From a virus, in the IMG/VR virus record IMGVR_UViG_3300048694_000978, positions 1 through 38,361 of that record: a stretch of 38,361 nucleotides of DNA; one strand, written 5' to 3'. A program made the translations under genes and the position numbers. A model generated the notes under the pieces. The model did no database searches. It was not told the origin of the DNA and worked only from the letters and a program-made list of their open reading frames with translations. Shown in pieces: positions 25,622 to 33,134 of the stretch (position 1 is the first letter of the stretch; each line of letters begins with the position of its first letter).

Positions 25622-28531
25622 TTATGCTTCTCTTGTGATTTCTTGTGGGTCTATTGGCGCAGGAGCCAAGCCGTCAAGAGTAACTCTGCCAATTGCCGGC
25701 GGTGGGGTGTTTTCTCTAAACCCAACATCTTCGCCGGACCCAGATGTAGGCGGTTGTGGTGGATCTTGTGGTTGTAGCACCGGTGCTGGTGGCGATATAG
25801 TCGGCGTATTATTTTCCGCTGTAGAAGTTTGGCTAACAGTAGGTGCAGGTAATGCAGACGTATTGCTGCCATAATTTGCTGCTGATGCCATTTGTTCTTC
25901 AGTGGGCGAAGCACCTTCGGCACTGCTGTTTCTCAACAGTATGTCATTTTGTCTTTGCAAACGCTGCGTTTCTGCTGCGCTTTCATCGGGCACAGATGCA
26001 GTTGCAGCTTTATTAGTAGCTTTTGGTATGGGAAATGTATACAACGAACCTTCGATCGTTTGCTCAAACTTTCCTTGTCGGAATTCACTAACACATTTTT
26101 TGGCCACATATATTCTGCTGGCACCCGGTTGGCCATTTTGAGAAGTGGGCCTGTTATAAGGATTGGCCAAGCCAGTGTTGAGATCGTAATCCTCCGGGCG
26201 TTGCCATGCCACTTCAAACAGGATTTGCATAGCATCAAAATTGATTGTGCCGTCGGGCAGGAATGGATTCCAATTAAATGCACTTGGATCTATTCCTCCA
26301 GCAAAACTTCCCTGTTGCACCCAAGCAGGGTCTCCAATTATTCTCAGTGTTGTTTTTGCCAAGTCAGCTGGACTGTAAAAACTTTCAGCCAAGTTAGCAG
26401 AAGGTTCCAGTGCTTGCCCTTCGGTGCCTTGGCGGCTTTCTGTGCTGGCAGATTGATATGCATAAAATGGAATATCCCGCATGCTGGATGTACGAGCACG
26501 ACGTTGACGTTCGGCTGCTGAATTTTTTGGACTTGACCCGCTGACTGTGAGATTGTACAAACTATTCAACTGTTCTTTGTAGTCCAATACTGCTGTGTTT
26601 TTTCCAGTAAACAAATATTGATAGCTTTTATGCACTCCTCTGAATTTGGTTAGAGGAAAATACCTACTGTCATACTGTTCAATAGTAAATGGTGTGATAT
26701 AAAATGTTATATCAAATCCAGTATCGTTTCTCAGTTCATCGTAGTCTTTGGGCAAGGCTTCAAAACAAATGTTGTACCACTGTACTGGCTTGCCAAACTT
26801 CTGTGAGTTAGGTTCATCTTCGCCTGTTTGTGTATTTCTAATTGTCAATGCTTGATCAATCACATAGCTGGAATTTCTAATTGCCAAGTCAATTACTTGC
26901 ACAATCTGCATGCCTGCTGTGATGCTGAAATTTCTTGTGGTAGTATCTTTTGACACACGGCTGGGATCTGCACTTTTTGGATCTTGTGTAACTGGTGCAC
27001 CGAACCCAGTATTAGCACTTTCTTTTACGCTGCCCGGTAACACAATGGTCGCATCCCTTATGGGTTGTCCGCCGTCTTTTGCAGGCACCCATACTATTTT
27101 ATATGTGTCGGGCACTGAAAATATAGCATTAGCACCTTGACAAATATTGTATTGAAAGTCGTTCATTGCGCCCATCAGACCTTGTTTGACTATTTTTCTA
27201 GTGGTGGGTGCTGAGTTTGCTTTAGACGGAGATGTGTCGCCGCCGATTGCCTGGCCTGTTACTGTGTTAATACCGCCACTGGCTTGATCTACTCGTCGCG
27301 GATCGGACCCAGCGGCGTCTGCACGGGCTTGAGCTGCAACAGCAGTGGTTGGGGCGCCAGGTGCAGCAGTGGAACTTTGTGTTGCAGTATACAAGGCATT
27401 TGAGCCCAGCAGATTACCCACTGTGCCAGCATTCAATTGCACATCATAAGGAATAGTGCCACGTCGGGTGCCGGCACCGACCATCATGTTCAATGCTTTG
27501 CCTTCAAATTCGTATGTGACCAGTTTGTTGGATACTGACCAGTCCAACTTACTGAGTCTGAATGGTATGAATTTTTCAACCACAGCATTGGGATCACTCA
27601 ACGAAGTGGATGCATCTGCACCTTTGATACCAGGGACTAAATTTCCATTGGCATCGTAACCGTAAAATTTTATTACCATGAGATAACTCACAGCGTTGTA
27701 GTTGACGTTGCCAGCGCCATTCTTGGGAATAAAATCCTGTGCTGCTTGATATATTCTATCAATCAATGTAATGCCCAATGGTTCAACAACAGTAAATCTT
27801 ATACTGGATACAGCATGTGCTGCACGACTGCCTCGGCCCGATAGTAGGTTTTCGATGGTGATAGAGTCAATGTAAAAGTCTAGCGGAAAAGCTGGATTAC
27901 GTCCAGCATCAGCAGATCCTGCGCCAGGGATATTTCGAGTTATTGCTGCGGAAATTTCAGCCGCAGTTGCTTCGCTGGCTCGCAGTGATGCTGCTGTGGC
28001 TTCTGCCCCTGGTGCTAGACCACCCTGAAATCCGCCAGTGTTGTTTGGTGCACCGCCACTTTGAAACAACAATTGATAACCGTTGACAGATTTTTTCTTT
28101 GATACTGCTAACGATCTATACTGTGCCGGACTCATCATGTACACAGAAGCATGGTATGTATAGGAGCTAAATGTATCTAGGATGTTGGGCCTAGGCTCCA
28201 CCTGTTCGTTAGCGGCGTTGGCATTTATGTTAACTGCATTTGCTGTGTTAACGGGAGTGTCGGCCTGGCTGGAGTCGTCCTGTTGTCCATTCCCACCTTC
28301 AGTTGGTGCCACAGGCGCATCATCACCAAACTCACTGACTCCGACACCAAAGCCAGCACCGACAGTGGCAATGTTAACTCGGGGTACTGCTTTGGCACCA
28401 GTGTTGCTGCCATTGTTGACTCCGGCTGGCACTCTGGCACTGGTTGCTTGTGTTTGTTGCAGTGTTTTGACCGGAGCATCAAGCCCGTCATCACCTATGT
28501 AATTACCCAGAGCATCATACATAGCTGCCAT
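25622..28531 (-). CDS. Large baseplate hub-type structural protein, 969 aa
   Basis: 969 aa. The first ~110 residues are low-complexity (Asn/Gly/Ala/Pro, acidic) and probably disordered. A conserved domain follows (~116-420) with SYTYHASVYMMSPAQYRSL, FYIDSITIENLL, SSIRFTVVEPLGITLIDRIY and YLMVIKFYGYDANGN, a block I recognise from large hub or baseplate proteins of marine T4-like phages. A second folded region (~450-860) includes ITFYITPFTIEQYDSRYFPL. The C-terminal ~110 residues are Pro/Gln/Thr-rich and disordered. It sits between gp53 and gp5, where a hub component that holds the spike would be expected, so a gp27-like function is a reasonable inference, not demonstrated. The ATG follows the gp53 stop by one nucleotide. 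Confidence 0.75.
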   Translation of the reverse strand: MAAMYDALGNYIGDDGLDAPVKTLQQTQATSARVPAGVNNGSNTGAKAVPRVNIATVGAGFGVGVSEFGDDAPVAPTEGGNGQQDDSSQADTPVNTANAVNINANAANEQVEPRPNILDTFSSYTYHASVYMMSPAQYRSLAVSKKKSVNGYQLLFQSGGAPNNTGGFQGGLAPGAEATAASLRASEATAAEISAAITRNIPGAGSADAGRNPAFPLDFYIDSITIENLLSGRGSRAAHAVSSIRFTVVEPLGITLIDRIYQAAQDFIPKNGAGNVNYNAVSYLMVIKFYGYDANGNLVPGIKGADASTSLSDPNAVVEKFIPFRLSKLDWSVSNKLVTYEFEGKALNMMVGAGTRRGTIPYDVQLNAGTVGNLLGSNALYTATQSSTAAPGAPTTAVAAQARADAAGSDPRRVDQASGGINTVTGQAIGGDTSPSKANSAPTTRKIVKQGLMGAMNDFQYNICQGANAIFSVPDTYKIVWVPAKDGGQPIRDATIVLPGSVKESANTGFGAPVTQDPKSADPSRVSKDTTTRNFSITAGMQIVQVIDLAIRNSSYVIDQALTIRNTQTGEDEPNSQKFGKPVQWYNICFEALPKDYDELRNDTGFDITFYITPFTIEQYDSRYFPLTKFRGVHKSYQYLFTGKNTAVLDYKEQLNSLYNLTVSGSSPKNSAAERQRRARTSSMRDIPFYAYQSASTESRQGTEGQALEPSANLAESFYSPADLAKTTLRIIGDPAWVQQGSFAGGIDPSAFNWNPFLPDGTINFDAMQILFEVAWQRPEDYDLNTGLANPYNRPTSQNGQPGASRIYVAKKCVSEFRQGKFEQTIEGSLYTFPIPKATNKAATASVPDESAAETQRLQRQNDILLRNSSAEGASPTEEQMASAANYGSNTSALPAPTVSQTSTAENNTPTISPPAPVLQPQDPPQPPTSGSGEDVGFRENTPPPAIGRVTLDGLAPAPIDPQEITREA

Positions 28532-28532
28532 A

Positions 28533-28835
28533 TCAGAACCCCAGAGCTGATTTCAGCGTTGTAATTTTAGGAATGTAAATTTTAGTACCGGATGCAAAGT
28601 CTAGCGGTGGAGCTTGCAGTGTGTTGGGATTGCGTTGATAGAATACCCACCACAGTCCAGCATTGTTGTAGAGATCGTAGGCCAATGCATCTGGTCTGTA
28701 CTGATAAGTTTGAGTAATAACCCACAGCTGGTCGTCGGCTTCTTTGGGTATGGGACGATTGGTCATCACGTCCAAGAAGAATTGACTGTATCCTGTGAGA
28801 TAATAAGGACTGGTTGAATCGTAAACAGCGGCCAT
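28533..28835 (-). CDS. 53: Baseplate wedge protein gp53 (LysM-like)
   Basis: 100 aa from the ATG at 28835. Conserved gp53 features are the N-terminal YYLTGYSQFFLDVM, the central LWVITQTYQYRPDALAYDLY, the GLWWVFYQRNP motif and a LysM-like tail (FASGTKIYIPKI). T4 gp53 is about 196 aa, so this is the short marine form. In T4, gp53 clamps adjacent wedges around the hub. A TTG two codons upstream (28841) could also serve, but AAGGAGG at 28845-28851 is 9 nt from the ATG and only 3 nt from the TTG. The ATG also forms TAATG with the stop of the upstream gp48-like gene, the same coupling seen at the gp6/giant-gene junction. Confidence 0.9.
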   Translation of the reverse strand: MAAVYDSTSPYYLTGYSQFFLDVMTNRPIPKEADDQLWVITQTYQYRPDALAYDLYNNAGLWWVFYQRNPNTLQAPPLDFASGTKIYIPKITTLKSALGF

Positions 28836-30283
28836 TACCAAAACCCTCCTTTGAGTAAATCACCATTGGCAAAACTTTTGAGACTGAATTGTTGACTGAC
28901 TTGGCTTCTAGTTTGAATTGGCAGCAATTGAATAGATATTTCCATTTTGGTAGGCACATAAGTGCTGTTGGTATTGGTAGTATTTGTTATACTGGCTTTT
29001 ACAGCACCTTGGGTGGGTACTTGCGGCAAGCCACCGGGGAACAAACCGTTGACTCCCAGTTTGTTTGCCAAAAATCCCAAGGCGCCATTTAAGCTAGGAC
29101 CGCTGGACAGTTGTCTGCGGTTTTCCAAATTCAGTCCATAGTTGTTGAATCCGTCAGCACGAATATAATCCACATCATTGGGCAGGCTGTAGTTGAACGA
29201 AGATATCAAACAAGGATGATTGTTGAATTGATACTGACCGTACCCTGACAAATACACCAGCGGCGGAGGAGTGCCTGCCTGTTGGTCTTTGCCATAAAAC
29301 ATCTTTGTCACTGATCTGAAGAAATGTATTACGGCCAACAAATATTGTGCTTCAGATGTGTCTTGTGCTGTAAACGTTCCGCGAATGTTGATTGCGTCAA
29401 CATAACTGTTTTGGTAAAAATATCCGCGATAGTTGCTGTGAACCAAATCGGCCATTTGATATTTGGCAAGGTATGAAGTTTCGATGCTGGGTGTATATGG
29501 GAATATCACACCGTCGGTTTTTGCCAGTGGTGCAAGTATGCCTGGTCCAGGTATTTCTCGACCTTGTGAACTGCCGCCTTGAGCTTTGTAGAGATAATCA
29601 GCACCTGGTGCCAACTGTATACGCACACGCCAATCAGCAGAACTAGGCTTGTTTTGACGAGCTTGTAGCGTTTGCTGCTTCTGAGCATTGATGATTTCAA
29701 CTTGTTGTTGTACGCCTGCTTCTGATCCGTCACTAACAGCAGTGCCGGGCTGATTCAACACAGGTTCTGGATAAGGGAAGCCTTCGGGACTAACTGGTGT
29801 TGCTTGTGCTTCTTGTTGCGCTAATTCAGCTCGAGCGTTTTCTGCCTGCAGGCTTTGATAGTACGCAACTTCAGGATCTTCGTCCCCAACGGGAGGAGGG
29901 TCAGTTTCTAATTGATTGTCGTTGAACTCAGCTGCTGAGGCCAATCTAGACGCTTCAAATGGATCAACTTCAGGAGCAGGAGCTGTTTCGGCCACGGTGT
30001 TGTCGACTGGTGCAGCAGGGGTTGGCGCTGGCGCAGCAGGGGCTTGACGCTCTATATTGGCTCGTTCAGTTACCAAAGAGTTGACACTGCTTTGAGTGGT
30101 TGCAATTTGTGCCTGCAGGTCCACTTGCTGAGCCAAAAGCTTGGCAATGTAATTTTGGTTTGCTTGATAGGCTGGATTGATATTGTCAAGGCTCTGACTA
30201 ACAATCCGTAGCTTTTCCTGCAACGTTTGCAAGTTGCCTTCTGCTACGCCTATAGCTGTGTTGATTTCTGCTTGTGTTGCCAT
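28835..30283 (-). CDS. 48: gp48-like baseplate/tail-tube cap protein
   Basis: 482 aa. The N-terminal ~85 residues are helical and probably coiled coil (KLLAQQVDLQAQIATTQSSV), followed by an Ala/Pro linker (PAAPAPTPAAPV) and a Glu/Gln-rich region to ~215. The C-terminal half holds the conserved domain: VIFPYTPSIETSYLAKYQ (~259), YFYQNSYVDAINIRGTF, LLAVIHFFRSVTKMFYG (~313-329) and LPNDVDYIRADGFNNYG. This block is annotated in T4-like cyanophages as tail-tube cap gp48; gp54 (tube initiator) is the alternative. These proteins cap the hub and nucleate tube polymerisation. It heads the leftward baseplate operon. A near-match to the late motif (GTTAAATA) is 17 nt before the ATG. Confidence 0.75.
   Translation of the reverse strand: MATQAEINTAIGVAEGNLQTLQEKLRIVSQSLDNINPAYQANQNYIAKLLAQQVDLQAQIATTQSSVNSLVTERANIERQAPAAPAPTPAAPVDNTVAETAPAPEVDPFEASRLASAAEFNDNQLETDPPPVGDEDPEVAYYQSLQAENARAELAQQEAQATPVSPEGFPYPEPVLNQPGTAVSDGSEAGVQQQVEIINAQKQQTLQARQNKPSSADWRVRIQLAPGADYLYKAQGGSSQGREIPGPGILAPLAKTDGVIFPYTPSIETSYLAKYQMADLVHSNYRGYFYQNSYVDAINIRGTFTAQDTSEAQYLLAVIHFFRSVTKMFYGKDQQAGTPPPLVYLSGYGQYQFNNHPCLISSFNYSLPNDVDYIRADGFNNYGLNLENRRQLSSGPSLNGALGFLANKLGVNGLFPGGLPQVPTQGAVKASITNTTNTNSTYVPTKMEISIQLLPIQTRSQVSQQFSLKSFANGDLLKGGFW
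28845..28851 (-). promoter_or_regulatory. Strong ribosome binding site for gp53
   Basis: Minus-strand AAGGAGG within the last codons of the gp48-like gene, 9 nt before the ATG at 28835. It is the best Shine-Dalgarno match in the operon and decides the gp53 start over a TTG six bases upstream. Confidence 0.7.
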
Positions 30284-30300
30284 GCCAGTTTCCTATACCT

Positions 30301-30308
30301 TATTTAAC
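30301..30308 (-). promoter_or_regulatory. Possible variant late promoter (GTTAAATA)
   Basis: Minus-strand GTTAAATA differs from NATAAATA at one position and lies 17 nt before the gp48-like ATG, the distance expected for a T4-type late promoter. The leftward operon needs a promoter here and no better match is seen in the gap. Confidence 0.25.
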
Positions 30309-30339
30309 CATTTTTTTATCGGCGCAGTTTATAAAAAGG

Positions 30340-30367
30340 TTGACAAGTGTTGTAAATATGCTACAAT
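30340..30367 (+). promoter_or_regulatory. Sigma70-type early promoter for gp55 operon
   Basis: TTGACA at 30340-30345 and TACAAT at 30362-30367, separated by 16 bp. The -35 box is perfect and the -10 box has one mismatch to TATAAT. It lies in the 109-bp divergent gap and points at gp55, whose AAGGAGA ribosome site is at 30374-30380. The host sigma70 holoenzyme should read it early, giving gp55 before late transcription begins. Confidence 0.65.
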
Positions 30368-30392
30368 TTCACTAAGGAGACTTAGCAGTCAT

Positions 30393-31289
30393 ATGACTTT
30401 ATTACCCAAAACCGCACCACGTGTTAACTATCTAAACAACAGAGACATCCTAAAAGAAATCCACTACAGCAAAAATACATACTGTTGGTATCGCGACAGA
30501 GACGCAGATCACCAGTACGATATCATATTGCCCAGTATAGACAAAATCAATCAACGCACCATTGCAGAAGCCCGCAGAAATCGTGCAGATCGCATCAAAC
30601 GTGAAACAGGCGAAGTGATCGATCAAAAGAAAATTCCCAACACTGATCTAGTGTTTCGTATTACAGCTTGGGACCACATTCCCAAAGCACCTAAAAAACT
30701 TACCAAAGCCGAAGCCAAAAAGAAAAAACTGGAAGAAATTTTTGAACTGGACACCGTGGAAGAAGATCCGCTGGCAGACTTGATCGAAGAGCCTGTGTTG
30801 GACATGAACCATGTGCGAGTTAACTTTCCGCCATTTGAACACTATCGCATAGACGAAGAAAAAAATACTTTCATCGTGGGTCGTAGTCACTGGCGTGGCG
30901 ACTTGGAAACAGGAGAGTTTTCAAAAGATCACGGTCAGATGACTCGCAAGCTGGCCACAATGTTTATCAAACTGTGCGAACGCTATGCCACAAGATCAAA
31001 CTGGAGAGGATACACTTACAATGAGGAAATGCGTGGACAAGCTCTTTTGCAACTTAGTCAGATCGGCCTACAGTTCGATGAGTCGAAATCTCAGAACCCC
31101 TTCGCGTATTACACGGCTGCGATTACTAATAGCTTTACACGAATTCTTAACATTGAGAAAAAGATGCAAAATATCAGAGATGACATCTTGGAAATGAACG
31201 GACTCAATCCATCATGGACCCGACAAAATTCTGGCTCAAGAAGTATGGCTGCTTTGTCCGGGCCGGTTGTATCTAGCTTGGATGAGTAG
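30393..31289 (+). CDS. 55: Late-transcription sigma factor gp55
   Basis: 298 aa from the ATG at 30393. A longer in-frame start at 30234 would run through the promoter and into the opposite gene, so it is rejected; AAGGAGA at 30374-30380 supports 30393. Residues ~190-285 match the gp55 sigma region 2-like core (MTRKLATMFIKLCERYATRS, NWRGYTYNEEM, NPFAYYTAAITNSFTRIL). gp55 replaces host sigma70 on RNA polymerase and recognises TATAAATA late promoters. T4 gp55 is 185 aa; here the N-terminal ~180 residues are an added Lys/Glu-rich region with PKKLTKAEAKKKKLEEIFEL, common in marine relatives. It is first in a plus-strand operon with the GIY-YIG endonuclease, gp47 and gp46. No Zn site or membrane segment is seen. 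Confidence 0.92.
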   Translation: MTLLPKTAPRVNYLNNRDILKEIHYSKNTYCWYRDRDADHQYDIILPSIDKINQRTIAEARRNRADRIKRETGEVIDQKKIPNTDLVFRITAWDHIPKAPKKLTKAEAKKKKLEEIFELDTVEEDPLADLIEEPVLDMNHVRVNFPPFEHYRIDEEKNTFIVGRSHWRGDLETGEFSKDHGQMTRKLATMFIKLCERYATRSNWRGYTYNEEMRGQALLQLSQIGLQFDESKSQNPFAYYTAAITNSFTRILNIEKKMQNIRDDILEMNGLNPSWTRQNSGSRSMAALSGPVVSSLDE

Positions 31290-31297
31290 TATACTAC
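31286..31297 (+). repeat. 12-bp perfect palindrome at the gp55 stop codon
   Basis: GTAGTATACTAC is a perfect 12-bp palindrome that includes the gp55 TAG stop. It sits 16 bp before the stem-loop that precedes the endonuclease gene, at the left junction of that insertion. It could be a protein-binding site, or chance. Confidence 0.4.
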
Positions 31298-31312
31298 GTA
31301 GATGTATTTTAA

Positions 31313-31346
31313 CCCAAAGTGTATAAATAAACATATATACTTTGGG
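31313..31346 (+). promoter_or_regulatory. RNA stem-loop that hides the endonuclease ribosome site
   Basis: Left arm CCCAAAGTGTATA (31313-31325) pairs with right arm TATATACTTTGGG (31334-31346): 13 pairs with one G-U, and an 8-nt AATAAACA loop. The right arm contains the GGG of the only Shine-Dalgarno-like stretch (GGGA, 31344-31347) before the ATG at 31353. RNA read through from the gp55 promoter contains both arms and should fold. It is not a typical terminator, because no U-run follows. Confidence 0.7.
31322..31329 (+). promoter_or_regulatory. Late promoter embedded in the stem-loop (TATAAATA)
   Basis: Exact TATAAATA spanning the end of the left arm and the loop. The expected late start, near 31335, is inside the right arm, so late RNA lacks the left arm, cannot form the hairpin, and carries an 18-nt leader to the endonuclease ATG. 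Confidence 0.7.
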
Positions 31347-31352
31347 ACAAAA

Positions 31353-32117
31353 ATGTTTATCTACAAAATTACCGTTATTCCTCTCAATCAAGTTTACGTT
31401 GGGTTGGACACAAAACCAGTGTACAAGCAATCACGTTGGAAAGAGCATTGCAAAAACTACCTCAAAGATTACAATACTAAATTGTACAAAGCAATGAAAG
31501 AGTACGGTCTTGCAAACTGTGTCATTGATGTGGTTGAGGACGGTTTTAATTCTGTTACAGAGTTAGCATTGGCCGAAATAAACTATATTCAACAGTTTGA
31601 TTCTTACAGAAACGGATTGAATTCTACTAGAGGGGGTGACGGCCTTGGTCGACATGTTTTGCACAAACTATCAGCAGCCGACATTGATAAAATCAAGATC
31701 GCATTAGGTAATAACCTAAGCGAATATAACTTACAAGTCAAGTGGGCAAACACTAGTTTTGAAGATCGGCAAGAGCTAACCAAGCACTTGCATACCCAAG
31801 AAGTGTATCAAAAAAAGTCTAATACTTTAAAAAAGTTCTATGAAGCCAACCCTGCTGAAAAAGAGAAAAAGAAGATTGGAATACTAGAGTGGCAAGCAGC
31901 TAATCGTAATACACTGATTGAAAACAACAAAAAAAATTCGTTACTTGGTGCCGCAAAGGTTTCGAAGAAATTGCTTGTTGAACACCCTAATGGAGATCTG
32001 TTACACTACACAAGCAAGAGTGAGTTTCAACGTCAAACCGGCCAATGGGCCAAGACAATCATAGAAAAAACTAATCAAGGATCATCACACAATGGATACA
32101 AAGCATGGGAACAATAG
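31353..32117 (+). CDS. Free-standing GIY-YIG homing endonuclease (I-TevI/Seg type)
   Basis: 254 aa from the ATG at 31353, just after the stem-loop; an upstream in-frame ATG at 31302 lies before the hairpin and is not preferred. GIY-YIG residues are in place: IYKIT at 3-7, VYVG at 14-17, R28, E75 (ALAEINYI) and N90 (GLNSTRGG), matching I-TevI's R27, E75 and N90. The middle is a charged, helical linker (~140-200). The C-terminus (VEHPNGDLLHYTSKSEFQRQ) resembles the NUMOD/helix-turn-helix DNA-binding tails of phage homing endonucleases. It lies between gp55 and gp47, genes that are neighbours in related phages, and its TAG is directly followed by the gp47 ATG. It should nick or cut homing sites in competing phage DNA; the target is unknown. 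Confidence 0.88.
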   Translation: MFIYKITVIPLNQVYVGLDTKPVYKQSRWKEHCKNYLKDYNTKLYKAMKEYGLANCVIDVVEDGFNSVTELALAEINYIQQFDSYRNGLNSTRGGDGLGRHVLHKLSAADIDKIKIALGNNLSEYNLQVKWANTSFEDRQELTKHLHTQEVYQKKSNTLKKFYEANPAEKEKKKIGILEWQAANRNTLIENNKKNSLLGAAKVSKKLLVEHPNGDLLHYTSKSEFQRQTGQWAKTIIEKTNQGSSHNGYKAWEQ

Positions 32118-33134
32118 ATGAGTAATTTGTTTAAGAAGGCGGCGGTTTTCACAGATGTGCATTTCGGACTCAAGTCAAACAGTCAACTGCACAACGAAGA
32201 CTGTTTGGCTTTTGTAAAATGGGCCACTGCCAAGGCCCGAGAAGAAGGTTGCGAAACCTGTTTATTCTTGGGTGACTGGCACAACAATCGAGCCAACCTC
32301 AACATTGTCACGCTGAACTACAGCTTGCGGGCACTGGAGCACCTAAATGAAAACTTTGATCGCGTGTATTTTATACCTGGGAATCACGATTTATATTATC
32401 GCGATAAGCGTGATATTCAGAGCGTGGAGTGGGCACGCCATCTCCCCCGTGTGGAAATATGTAACGATTGGTTTAGTGACGGTAACGTCACTATTGCTCC
32501 TTGGCTTTGCGGGGATGACCATAAACGCCTGGCTAAGCTTCAAGGACAATACTTGTTTGGGCACTTTGAACTGCCTGGTTACTTGATGAACGCCATGGTA
32601 GAAATGCCAGATCATGGAGAAATACAAAGAGAACACTTGTCGGGATTCGAGCATGTATTCACTGGACACTTTCACAAGCGGCAGACTAAGAAGAATATTA
32701 CCTACATCGGTAATGCGTTCCCTCACAATTATGCAGATGCTGGGGATGACGAACGAGGACTTACAATACTGGAATGGGGCAAAGCGCCTGAGTTTTATCA
32801 ATGGCCTGATCAACCAACCTATCGAGTCTATGGGCTTGCCAACCTTATTGATAACGCTGCAACTCTTCTTAAGCCCAAAATGCACGTTCGTGTTAACCTC
32901 GATATTGAAATAAGCTACGAAGAAGCCAACTTCATCAAAGAAACATTTATTCGAGATTACAGTCTACGAGAGATGTCCTTAATTCCCAACAAAGCATCAG
33001 GGGTGGAAGAAGATCTTGCACCCGGAGAAGTAAAGTTTGAAAGTGTGGATCAAATTGTTACAGACCAGCTGACCAACATTGAATCAGAGTTTTACGACAA
33101 CCGACTATTGCTGAAGATCTATCAAAATCTATGA
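32118..33134 (+). CDS. 47: Recombination nuclease subunit gp47 (Mre11/SbcD-like)
   Basis: 338 aa, near the T4 gp47 length of 339. Metallophosphoesterase motifs are complete: D13-x-H15 (FTDVHFG), GDWHNN with D53 and H55, GNHD at 88-91, GH at 148-149 and GHFH at 183-186. gp47 with gp46 forms the Mn-dependent nuclease that resects ends during phage recombination-dependent replication and host DNA breakdown. The ATG directly follows the endonuclease TAG; GGGA at 32107-32110 is a weak ribosome site. If the endonuclease is silent early, gp47 must start from that site without coupling. Its stop overlaps the gp46 start (ATGA). Confidence 0.95.
   Translation: MSNLFKKAAVFTDVHFGLKSNSQLHNEDCLAFVKWATAKAREEGCETCLFLGDWHNNRANLNIVTLNYSLRALEHLNENFDRVYFIPGNHDLYYRDKRDIQSVEWARHLPRVEICNDWFSDGNVTIAPWLCGDDHKRLAKLQGQYLFGHFELPGYLMNAMVEMPDHGEIQREHLSGFEHVFTGHFHKRQTKKNITYIGNAFPHNYADAGDDERGLTILEWGKAPEFYQWPDQPTYRVYGLANLIDNAATLLKPKMHVRVNLDIEISYEEANFIKETFIRDYSLREMSLIPNKASGVEEDLAPGEVKFESVDQIVTDQLTNIESEFYDNRLLLKIYQNL

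Noticed and set aside
28836-28841. TTG start two codons before the gp53 ATG
   Set aside because: The Shine-Dalgarno sequence would be only 3 nt away; the ATG has a 9-nt spacer and forms TAATG with the upstream stop.
30234-30392. Upstream start for gp55 giving 351 aa
   Set aside because: It would run through the promoter and the divergent gp48-like start; 30393 has a good AAGGAGA site.
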